Below are positions 1 to 5,867 of a stretch of DNA of 7,617 bases, piece after piece. The stretch covers positions 1 through 7,617 of the forward strand of contig DKOG01000233.1 of assembly GCA_002469915.1 (NCBI GenBank). The letters are read 5' to 3'. The stretch comes from Bacteroidetes bacterium UBA7368. Lineage in GTDB: Bacteria > Bacteroidota > Rhodothermia > Rhodothermales > UBA10348. The first letter of the stretch is position 1, and every line of letters begins with the position of its first letter. The notes under the pieces were generated by a model. It saw only the letters and a list, made by a program, of their open reading frames with translations, was not told the origin of the DNA and made no database searches. The position numbers and the translations under genes are program-made.

Positions 1-1
1 C

Positions 2-946
2 CTCTTTTTCGATCTATTCAGGATTCCTACGCCCTCGATGGAAAAAAATCTGTTGGTCGGTGATTATCTGTTTGTGTGCAAAGTCCATTATGGAACGCGA
101 ACTCCCATGACTATCGGGATTCCTTTCACTGAGATCTATCTGAAAGGACTTTCTTTTCCGTTCACTCGCGTACCGGGTTTTATGGACGTAAAGCGTGATG
201 ACGCAATTGTATTCAATTGGCCGGCAGACGACGTAAAGGAAATTGAGCGCCGCATGCACTATATAAAGCGTGTTGTGGGGCTTCCAGGAGAGACGATTGC
301 GCTCAAGGATAAGCAGGTTCACGTAAATGATGCGGCGCTCAATCTGAAGATCGGGATGCAGCAATATTGGTTGGTCTATTTAACAGACCCGCGTATTCAA
401 TTAAATCGCGCTGCCCTTAATGAGCTAGGGATCACTGATGTCTTTGCCCAAGACCAATCCGTCGTGCAGCTAGTAGCGACACCCGAAGCAACTGAAGTAA
501 TTGCCACATGGCCGGGAGTGGATAGGATTGAGCCCGCTGTTGCTTCTGCAAACTCGATCTACGATGCCAACATGTACCCACCTGGCAGAGGATGGACTCC
601 AGATAACTTTGGACCGTTGACCATCCCCGCTCAGGGAATGACTGTAGAGCTAACTCCGAAGTCTTGGGAAGAATACTCGACCGTCATTACAAAGTACGAG
701 GGACACTCGGCCACAATGGGACCAGAGGGGACGTTTTTAATAGACGGTGCCCAAACCACGTCGTACATGTTCGAACAAGACTACTACTTCGTTATGGGCG
801 ATAATCGGGACAACTCAGAAGACAGCCGCTTTTGGGGATTCGTTCCCAGAGATCACGTTGTTGGAAAAGCCCTACTGGTGTACTTCTCGTGGGATGCAGA
901 AGCGATGCTGCCGCGATTCAGTCGTCTCTTTTCGCTGATTAACTAA
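2..946 (+). CDS. lepB: Signal peptidase I (S26 family), 5'-truncated by window edge
   Basis: Membrane-bound serine protease that removes signal peptides from exported preproteins. The catalytic motifs are clear. Box B reads IPTPSMEKNLLVGDY, with the nucleophile Ser at codon 35-37, just before the first ATG at 38. The general-base Lys (codon 266-268) lies in YIKRVVGLPGE, and box E (GDNRDNSEDSRFWGFVP) starts at 797. Because the catalytic Ser precedes that ATG, 38 cannot be the start: the frame is open to the left edge (LFFDLFRIPTPS...), and the start and N-terminal membrane segment lie outside the window. About 160 residues separate the Lys box from box E and include a segment around TPDNFGPLTIPAQG. 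This long insert is typical of Bacteroidota signal peptidases. The C-terminal tail (VYFSWD...RFSRLFSLIN) also fits that group. The gene ends 3 bp from the convergent L,D-transpeptidase gene. Family assignment is very secure. Confidence 0.96.
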   Translation, partial: LFFDLFRIPTPSMEKNLLVGDYLFVCKVHYGTRTPMTIGIPFTEIYLKGLSFPFTRVPGFMDVKRDDAIVFNWPADDVKEIERRMHYIKRVVGLPGETIALKDKQVHVNDAALNLKIGMQQYWLVYLTDPRIQLNRAALNELGITDVFAQDQSVVQLVATPEATEVIATWPGVDRIEPAVASANSIYDANMYPPGRGWTPDNFGPLTIPAQGMTVELTPKSWEEYSTVITKYEGHSATMGPEGTFLIDGAQTTSYMFEQDYYFVMGDNRDNSEDSRFWGFVPRDHVVGKALLVYFSWDAEAMLPRFSRLFSLIN

Positions 947-949
947 GTC

Positions 950-1891
950 TTACATCCTGCGAATGCGATCGAAGAACTTTTGTTGACTAGTACCTGGCGG
1001 CACATCAAATGGATGAGCGGGGAGCATTACCTGTCGCACAGAAGGAACGCGACCTTCTATATTAAATGTACTCGGCGTTCCAAGAGGATCCTTACCGATT
1101 ACGAGAACCGTAGTCCCGGGTGAGGCAATCGTCCCAAAGCCTGATTTAAATCCTTTGCTTCCTTTCTTCCATCCATCCGCCCAATTATAGATCCATTTTG
1201 CATCTTCATCCACAAGGCGTACGCATCCATGACTCATTGGACCACCGGATGGCATAGGGTATTGGTGGATGTGTATGCCTCGGGACTCAACGAAATTAAA
1301 TACCCAATACATTTCCCATGGCTCTCCAACGGGAGAATGAGAAGAAACTCGATACTCGGTCTTCCAATTGAAGTTGAACCGTCCATTGGGAGTTCTGTGT
1401 TGGGGATCTCCTGTGTTTACGATGCCCCATCGAGCCAGCCTTCCACTTTCATAAGCTGCCCACGCCTGTATAGACTTATCAATGACAAACAACTTGTCGA
1501 ATGATAGGCCTCCAGCATAGAAACGCGGGAAGGGGGAGTATGCACAGAAATCTAAATCCCATTGATCTGGTACGATAAGCGTATCACCAATTTGAGTTTG
1601 GTGCATCAGCTTTCTGTTAAGTAGCCCTACCAGAAGAGATCGCGACCGGCCTTTATTCACGTCGCCCTTACCAATGACTTTGTAAAATGTATTTCTCGCT
1701 AGCACATTATTGTCGCGAGAATTGTACAACATCTTGAACTTGTACTGTACAGTCGGAAGACGTTCTAAATCGGGAGAGCACTCTTGCATGATCTCGGCCA
1801 ACTCTCCTTGGTTGAGATAAAACTGGGCCCGAACTGATTGAACCGTAAATAGGCTTACAAGAAAAAAGATAAAAGCAGGTAATAGTCGCAT
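950..1891 (-). CDS. Exported L,D-transpeptidase (YkuD domain)
   Basis: Predicted periplasmic or outer-envelope cysteine transpeptidase that forms 3-3 peptidoglycan cross-links or attaches proteins to peptidoglycan; which of these cannot be told. The N-terminus is a signal peptide (hydrophobic residues 3-19, likely cleavage after VRA, residue 22). Residues about 86-108 include GDTLIVP, a LysM-like closing motif often seen before this domain. The YkuD domain spans about 132-267. It shows the conserved His pair region GIHIHQY (H207/H209) and the active-site signature SHGCVR, with catalytic C223 and R225. The TPNGRF segment (168-173) is also typical. A tail of about 45 residues follows the domain and is not recognised. 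The ATG is supported by GAAGGTG just upstream and by the signal peptide starting there. The gene lies 67 bp downstream of the K+ channel gene on the same strand and could be the last gene of that transcript. Confidence 0.93.
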   Translation of the reverse strand: MRLLPAFIFFLVSLFTVQSVRAQFYLNQGELAEIMQECSPDLERLPTVQYKFKMLYNSRDNNVLARNTFYKVIGKGDVNKGRSRSLLVGLLNRKLMHQTQIGDTLIVPDQWDLDFCAYSPFPRFYAGGLSFDKLFVIDKSIQAWAAYESGRLARWGIVNTGDPQHRTPNGRFNFNWKTEYRVSSHSPVGEPWEMYWVFNFVESRGIHIHQYPMPSGGPMSHGCVRLVDEDAKWIYNWADGWKKGSKGFKSGFGTIASPGTTVLVIGKDPLGTPSTFNIEGRVPSVRQVMLPAHPFDVPPGTSQQKFFDRIRRM

Positions 1892-1893
1892 AG

Positions 1894-1905
1894 CACCTTC
1901 AGGTG
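1894..1905 (-). promoter_or_regulatory. RBS of the L,D-transpeptidase gene inside a short inverted repeat
   Basis: Read on the minus strand this is CACCTGAAGGTG followed by CT and the ATG. The GAAGGTG part (1894-1900) resembles a Shine-Dalgarno sequence. It is also the right half of an inverted repeat, which could fold as a 4-bp CACC/GGTG stem with a TGAA loop. The spacing to the start codon is short. The base identity is directly seen; any regulatory role is inference. Confidence 0.4.
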
Positions 1906-1958
1906 ATTCGGTTCTGTTTTTCAGAAAAGGATCAATAATCGTACCGGTCTCAATTACG

Positions 1959-3005
1959 TTAATTAGCCGTGCATCCGTCCTTTTTCAGGCGATCAATCAT
2001 CTCATTGCTACCCAAAAAAATGAGAGTATCCTTCGGCCTAATCGTTTCATGCGGGTCAGGATTGAAGGTGATGTTCAGCGAACTTCCATTGACAATGGCC
2101 ACAACGATGGCATCAAATCGCTGTCTGAATTGCGCTTCTACCAATGTTTTCCCTGCCAGCGGGGAGTTTTCCTGTACATCCACTTCATCCATGTTGAAAT
2201 TCATGGCACTCGCCATGAGGACGCGTTCCATGACACGATCAACGTTTGGGCGTAACAGAACCTGCGCCATCCGATCGGCTCCAATTTCATAAGGCGCCAC
2301 TACTTTGTCCGCACCTGCCCGAACTAGTTTGAGCCTGTTCAAGTGGGTATCCGTTCTCACCAGGATGAACAAGTCCGGATTCAATTCTCGTGCAACCAAC
2401 GTCGCAAATACGTTAGCACGGTCCTCAGGCAGCGTTAAAATGAGTCCTTTGGCACGCGAAATTCCTGCTTTCTGAAGCACCGTCTCATCTTCGGCGTCGC
2501 CTTGAATATAGGGTAACCCCGATGTCTCTAGGGAGCCTGCTTTTGAGGGGTTGGCTTCAATAACTACGAATGGAACGCCGTTTCGATGTAGATCTTGGGC
2601 TATTCGTTGCCCGATGCGACCATAACCGGCAAGGACATAGTGATCTGATACCGTGTTTACCATTTTCACCATAGTTCTGTGTCGAAAGGTTTGCGTATTC
2701 AGCAGAATTTGTGCAGTCCGAGCTGCAATAAAAGCCACACTGCCGATACCCGTTAAACCAACCAAAATTGTAAAGAAGCGACCACCCGAGGACAGCTCAT
2801 GAACCTCAGCAAATCCGATTGTGGTCAACGTAATGAACGTCATATACAGACTGTCCTGCCACGGCCAGCCCTCGATTAGGGTGTATCCGAGTGTACCGAG
2901 AGCTACAACACTAATCAAAAACAGATTAGCTACAATCAGATCTCTACGGTCAAATAAACCGCCATCGAAGGATGATAATTCTGTTTGTGGGTCAAAATCT
3001 GGCAC
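1959..3005 (-). CDS. Two-TM potassium channel with RCK (TrkA-N/TrkA-C) domains
   Basis: Predicted inner-membrane K+ channel subunit of the MthK/GsuK type, with a cytoplasmic nucleotide-sensing module. TM1 spans about 22-44, the pore helix about 50-60, the filter T61-T62-I63-G64-F65-A66-E67, and TM2 about 77-103. The RCK N-lobe starts near 121 with a Rossmann GxGxxG (G127, G129, G132, in LAGYGRIGQ). E150 at the end of the second strand fits NAD(H)-type binding. The RCK core continues through GDAEDETVL and ends near 255. A TrkA-C domain covers about 270-345. The filter is TIGFAE rather than TVGYGD. The start is a GTG with no strong Shine-Dalgarno and no in-frame ATG before residue 55, so GTG is the only start that keeps TM1. 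The upstream gene ends 14 bp before it, suggesting co-transcription. The ligand cannot be read from sequence. Confidence 0.92.
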   Translation of the reverse strand: MPDFDPQTELSSFDGGLFDRRDLIVANLFLISVVALGTLGYTLIEGWPWQDSLYMTFITLTTIGFAEVHELSSGGRFFTILVGLTGIGSVAFIAARTAQILLNTQTFRHRTMVKMVNTVSDHYVLAGYGRIGQRIAQDLHRNGVPFVVIEANPSKAGSLETSGLPYIQGDAEDETVLQKAGISRAKGLILTLPEDRANVFATLVARELNPDLFILVRTDTHLNRLKLVRAGADKVVAPYEIGADRMAQVLLRPNVDRVMERVLMASAMNFNMDEVDVQENSPLAGKTLVEAQFRQRFDAIVVAIVNGSSLNITFNPDPHETIRPKDTLIFLGSNEMIDRLKKDGCTAN

Positions 3006-3019
3006 GTTGTAGCTTAGGG

Positions 3020-3538
3020 TTAAATGGCAGTTAGCTGAGGAATCTGAAAAACCATCGAATGCCAGCTTTCTGAGGCTGGTTTTTCCAACATACCGGCGCG
3101 TATATCCGATAGAACGCGGAGGGTGGGATCAAGCACGATAGTTTCTGCAGTAACCGTTTGATTACGTACCAGTTGCCGAAATGCGGGTCTGGATACGACT
3201 TTGAGTTGGTTTGATGTATTCCTGTACACGACAGAGAGCGCATCTAGCCAAGAAAAACCGTGTGTTGCAGCAAATCCGTCAATTAGATGTAACGACTTGT
3301 CAATTCCGCATCCGGAAATATCACCGCCATCGATCCAGGCACCTAGAATGAGAATCTGGGAATCGATAATTTGATAGCCCGCATGAACAGCTCGCCCGTG
3401 GGATGACCATCCTTCAGAAAATGTTGCCAGCGAGCGTAATAATGCTTGAGACTGGTCGTCTGAGAGGGGTTCGGTGGAAACGTACACCCATACATCTGAG
3501 GCATCGTTTAAGTCTGCAAAAAGCGGTTTGTAATCCAT
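3020..3538 (-). CDS. Conserved Bacteroidota protein of unknown function (often mislabelled 'ABC transporter ATPase')
   Basis: A soluble protein of 172 residues with no signal peptide and no membrane segment. It shows the pattern of a small family widespread in Bacteroidota: DVWVYVSTEPLSDDQ (15-29), FSEGWSSHG (40-48), ILGAWID (64-70), and the most distinctive block SGCGIDKSLHLID (75-87). Databases usually call such proteins 'ABC transporter ATPase', but I see no Walker A (GxxxxGK[ST]), no Walker B and no LSGGQ signature, so that name is unsupported. Invariant-looking C77, D80 and H84 could form a functional site; this is inference. The start is ATG with an A/T-rich upstream stretch and no clear Shine-Dalgarno. 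It is the first gene of a minus-strand run, 14 bp upstream of the K+ channel gene, and diverges from the SDR gene. Function unknown. Confidence 0.82.
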   Translation of the reverse strand: MDYKPLFADLNDASDVWVYVSTEPLSDDQSQALLRSLATFSEGWSSHGRAVHAGYQIIDSQILILGAWIDGGDISGCGIDKSLHLIDGFAATHGFSWLDALSVVYRNTSNQLKVVSRPAFRQLVRNQTVTAETIVLDPTLRVLSDIRAGMLEKPASESWHSMVFQIPQLTAI

Positions 3539-3660
3539 CGTAAAAAATATATTGTCTTTCGGTCAAGCAGGTACGCACCGGTCCTGTGAAAGATCGCTAT
3601 TTTAGAAGCTAGTAATTTGATATTTTCAAGGGTCGCATACACCTAAAGGAGCCAGATTAA
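3539..3660. promoter_or_regulatory. Divergent intergenic region driving the conserved small gene (-) and the SDR gene (+)
   Basis: This 122-bp stretch lies between two divergent start codons, so it must hold promoters for both directions. It is A/T-rich at both ends. On the minus strand, TATATTTT close to the ATG resembles the Bacteroidota -7 element TAnnTTTG with one mismatch, but I find no matching TTTG at the expected -33 position. On the plus strand, AGTAATTTGA (3611-3620) is a near miss to the same element. Neither is strong enough to call as a promoter by itself. Confidence 0.4.
3645..3651 (+). promoter_or_regulatory. Strong Shine-Dalgarno of the SDR gene
   Basis: AAAGGAG, nine bases before the ATG at 3661. 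It is among the clearest ribosome-binding sites in the window and fixes the SDR start. Confidence 0.75.
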
Positions 3661-4437
3661 ATGAACTTGGGATTACAAGGCAAAGTTGCCATCGTAACAG
3701 GCGCAAGCCGTGGAATTGGAAATGCTATTGCTCATGGATTAGCCGATGAAGGGTGTAAGCTTACTATCTGTGCGCGGGGAGAAGAGGCCCTAGCAAGCGC
3801 TGCAGCAGCCTTACGCGAAAAGGGCGCAGAAGTCGTGGAGGTATGTTTAGATATTACGGATGCCGATGCTGGTGAGGTGCTAACCCAAAAAACGCTGGAT
3901 GCATACGGCTCAATCGATGTTTTTGTAGGAAACGCCGGTGGAAATCGTAGGGGACAGTTTGCCGATACGTCGGATCAAGATTGGCAGGACATTATCGAGT
4001 TGAATTTAAAGTCCCACCTGAATACGTCGAGAGCCGTACTCCCGACGATGAAACAGCAAGGGTCCGGATCCATTATTTTTATCACTTCCATTTTTGGGAG
4101 AGAAGCCGGTGGTCCAGGACTTTCTATCTACAACAGCACAAAGTCGGCCTTGATTAGCGCATCAAAGATCATGGCTGTTGAACTAGCAGCGGATGGTATT
4201 CGAGTTAACTCCGTAGCTCCCGGATCCATTCGATTTCCCGGCGGTAGCTGGGATAAGCGATGCATTTCAGATCCAGAAGGAATGAAGGCATTCATAGGAG
4301 ACAACATCCCGTTGGGACGATTCGGCAAAGCAGAAGAAGTGGCTGATGCCGTGACATACCTGTCTTCAGATCGGGCGAGTTGGATTTCCGGAACCTGTAT
4401 TCCGGTTGATGGAGTCCAATCCAAGTCGTTGATCTGA
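3661..4437 (+). CDS. Short-chain dehydrogenase/reductase (classical SDR, FabG-like)
   Basis: A cytoplasmic NAD(P)H-dependent oxidoreductase of 258 residues, the usual length for classical SDRs. The Rossmann motif TGASRGIG is at 13-20, and the NAG strand motif at 91-93. The catalytic tetrad is complete: N115, S143, Y157 and K161 (YNSTK). R39 after the second strand (ICARG) suggests NADP(H) preference. After the VNSVAPGSI strand the usual PG-x-x-x-T is replaced by RFPGGSWDKR. The C-terminus carries PLGRFGKAEEVADAV and WISGTCIPVDG, as in FabG-like enzymes. The substrate is unknown: the fold is shared by 3-oxoacyl-ACP reductases and by sugar or alcohol dehydrogenases, and no fatty-acid genes are nearby, so the name fabG is not justified. 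Start secured by an AAAGGAG site. It appears monocistronic, and its stop is 2 bp from the stop of the convergent gene. Confidence 0.93.
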   Translation: MNLGLQGKVAIVTGASRGIGNAIAHGLADEGCKLTICARGEEALASAAAALREKGAEVVEVCLDITDADAGEVLTQKTLDAYGSIDVFVGNAGGNRRGQFADTSDQDWQDIIELNLKSHLNTSRAVLPTMKQQGSGSIIFITSIFGREAGGPGLSIYNSTKSALISASKIMAVELAADGIRVNSVAPGSIRFPGGSWDKRCISDPEGMKAFIGDNIPLGRFGKAEEVADAVTYLSSDRASWISGTCIPVDGVQSKSLI

Positions 4438-4439
4438 GA

Positions 4440-5507
4440 TTATTCGAACCGGGTAAAGGTGACATTTACATGACGAAGGCGATCTTCAGCCTTGCGCCAC
4501 TGTACCAGAATAGGACTCTGATACGTTCCCGACACGATGCGTCCTTTGCCTGTTTCGTCGTCAGAGACAATCAGACTGACTCCACGCTTCATGCGAAGGA
4601 ATCTCTTTGCTGGGACCTGAAAAAACTTGTCAATGATCCGCTCGATAAGAGACTCGCTTAGGCCCATTGAATCAATAAACTCATTGACCACGTGGACTAG
4701 GTCATATTTCATGTAGTCCTTGGCTTTTTCCTTGATGGCTCCAGGATCCCGGAGCATGTTTACTCCGCGCTGCGCCATAAAGCGGACTGGGTTTTCAAGG
4801 ACTTCGACCAAGTCGTGACGCATGAGTAGGGTTTCGTACTCGTTTACGGTGAGTCCCGTATTTTTCTCTTCAGGGTCTAAGGAAAGATCGATGCGCCCTT
4901 TTTCTATACCCAGTTCCTTGATCTTTTCTTCCAACTGAGCTAATACGCCAACACGCTCATCCCATAGGTTGATAGAATCTATCGGGTGGTTGGACATTTG
5001 AATGTCCATGCGCTGACGCTGCAGCACCGTTTCAGAATTGTAGCCAACAATGGTTGTTTTGCGGCTTCTATGCTCCTTGCCGTTCGTTCCGTCTAAGTCA
5101 ATGAAGTACACCGGGGATTTCCGGTCATTCAAATAGGTAACACAGTTTTCAAGTCCTGACCCGATGTAAGTGAGATGAGAATCTGCATTCTTTGGCTCGA
5201 CTAGCTTTTGGGCATCAGAAAGCTCATCTCTGAGCTCCATCTGGTCATGTCGGTAATCCGCGTTCGGTGGAAACAGTTTTTTAAACGTCCCGACGTAGGC
5301 CTCTAGTGCCCCGGGGTCGTTTTTTAGCCTGTTTGCAAAGCTCTGCTCAAAATAGCCGGCTGTAGTATGGTGAGAGGCATAAACACTCTTCTGATACTCT
5401 TCGAAAAAGTCTTCTTTTTCGTTAGTAACCCGTTCTGACACGTCAATTAAATCGACGCGCGACTCAGGTCGGATGGACAGTGTGATGTCTTTTGGGTTAG
5501 CAGCCAT
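4440..5507 (-). CDS. YjbQ/UPF0047-like protein with a long C-terminal extension, possibly a second degenerate domain
   Basis: A soluble protein of 355 residues from the chosen ATG. Numbering here counts from an alternative TTG ten codons upstream (5535-5537). The N-terminal part (about 17-170) matches the YjbQ/UPF0047 pattern: SHHTTAGY (55-62), YRHD (95-98), NADSHLTYIGSG (117-128), and a closing segment FIDLDG...EHRSRKTTIVG (145-165). YjbQ proteins are about 135-140 residues long, and one member has been linked to thiamine-phosphate synthase activity; the real role is unsettled. Residues about 170-365 have no family that I recognise. They contain NTGLTVNEYETLL (226-238) and GRIVSGTYQSPILVQW (332-347), which look like weak echoes of the YjbQ HTTAG-INE and GTWQ segments, so a duplication is possible (inference). 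I prefer the ATG at 5505-5507 over the TTG because neither has a Shine-Dalgarno and MAANPKD is a more usual N-terminus. It is convergent with the SDR gene. Confidence 0.75.
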   Translation of the reverse strand: MAANPKDITLSIRPESRVDLIDVSERVTNEKEDFFEEYQKSVYASHHTTAGYFEQSFANRLKNDPGALEAYVGTFKKLFPPNADYRHDQMELRDELSDAQKLVEPKNADSHLTYIGSGLENCVTYLNDRKSPVYFIDLDGTNGKEHRSRKTTIVGYNSETVLQRQRMDIQMSNHPIDSINLWDERVGVLAQLEEKIKELGIEKGRIDLSLDPEEKNTGLTVNEYETLLMRHDLVEVLENPVRFMAQRGVNMLRDPGAIKEKAKDYMKYDLVHVVNEFIDSMGLSESLIERIIDKFFQVPAKRFLRMKRGVSLIVSDDETGKGRIVSGTYQSPILVQWRKAEDRLRHVNVTFTRFE

Positions 5508-5683
5508 TTTTGTAAGGGTATCCGATGTGGATTTCAACGTAAGGTAAAAGCCGGCAAATTCTCAACTGGTGACCTAAATATAGGGCCCCTTGTATTCGAG
5601 GATGCTACGTGTTTTGGCAGGATTCGTTTCCGAGCGCCAAAGAGTCGAATTTCCTGCTTATTTGATTCATTCTCTCCCCAAAG

Positions 5684-5712
5684 TGGAAGCAATCAATCCC
5701 AGCGCGTATACT
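5684..5712 (+). promoter_or_regulatory. Candidate promoter for bTHX
   Basis: TATACT at 5707-5712 matches five of six bases of a sigma-70 -10 box. Seventeen bases upstream is TGGAAG, a poor -35 match (three of six). This would give a leader of roughly 25 bases containing the GAGGT ribosome-binding site. Bacteroidota housekeeping promoters usually differ from this consensus, so the call is weak. Confidence 0.22.
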
Positions 5713-5733
5713 TCGAATTCAACACAAAAATAT

Positions 5734-5738
5734 GAGGT
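5734..5738 (+). promoter_or_regulatory. Shine-Dalgarno of the bTHX gene
   Basis: GAGGT, with six bases before the ATG at 5745. Its position supports translation of the very short bTHX frame rather than the longer overlapping frame. Confidence 0.6.
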
Positions 5739-5744
5739 TTATCG

Positions 5745-5849
5745 ATGGGAAAAGGAGACAAACGAAGCAAAAAAGGAAAAATCAATAGTGGTTCCTACGG
5801 CAAAAAACGTCCTCGGAAAAAACCAGTTAGCACGCCCAAAAAAGCTTAA
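5745..5849 (+). CDS. 30S ribosomal protein bTHX (34 aa)
   Basis: A tiny basic protein of 34 residues that begins MGKGDKRSKKGKINSGSYGK and ends KKPVSTPKKA. Fourteen residues are Lys or Arg (11 K, 3 R) and only one is acidic. The pattern MGKGDKRSxKGKIxxGSYGKxRP is characteristic of the small-subunit protein bTHX (Thx), first known from Thermus and found as a short stand-alone protein in Bacteroidota, where it sits in the head of the 30S subunit and stabilises rRNA folds. A GAGGT site lies at proper spacing upstream. The gene stops 18 bp before the M14 peptidase gene, so the two may share a transcript, though no functional link is evident. It is shorter than common gene-finding cut-offs and overlaps a longer meaningless frame. 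Family identity rests on the motif and is strong. Confidence 0.88.
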   Translation: MGKGDKRSKKGKINSGSYGKKRPRKKPVSTPKKA

Positions 5850-5867
5850 TTAGAAAGTGGTTACTTC

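Larger units (their letters stand above)
5508..5744. promoter_or_regulatory. Intergenic region between the YjbQ-like gene (-) and bTHX (+)
   Basis: About 240 bp with no convincing coding sequence. An 87-codon TTG-initiated frame crosses it and runs over the bTHX gene in another frame; it has no recognisable domain. The region must carry promoters in both directions. It contains a perfect 6-bp inverted repeat TTTGGC/GCCAAA (5613-5618 and 5636-5641) around a 17-base loop, and a GGGCCC palindrome (5583-5588). A possible minus-strand -7-like element, TATATTTA, lies at the left end and is weak. Confidence 0.4.

Noticed and set aside
38..946. Complete signal peptidase gene starting at ATG 38
   Set aside because: The catalytic Ser codon (35-37) lies before that ATG, so the gene must extend left beyond the window.
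1912..1926. TTCTG-TTTTT-CAGAA inverted repeat between the K+ channel and L,D-transpeptidase genes, as a terminator
   Set aside because: The stem is only 5 bp and A/T-rich, with no T-run following it on the minus strand, so it is too weak to call.
3020..3538. Annotation as an ABC transporter ATPase
   Set aside because: No Walker A, Walker B or LSGGQ motif is present. The name is a propagated mislabel of this family.
3661..4437. Naming the SDR fabG
   Set aside because: The catalytic set is generic to classical SDRs, there is no fatty-acid gene context, and the loop after the PG motif (RFPGGSWDKR) is not FabG-like.
5590..5853. 87-codon plus-strand frame starting with TTG
   Set aside because: It has no recognisable domain and no ribosome-binding site. 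Its 3' half is simply the bTHX gene read in another frame.
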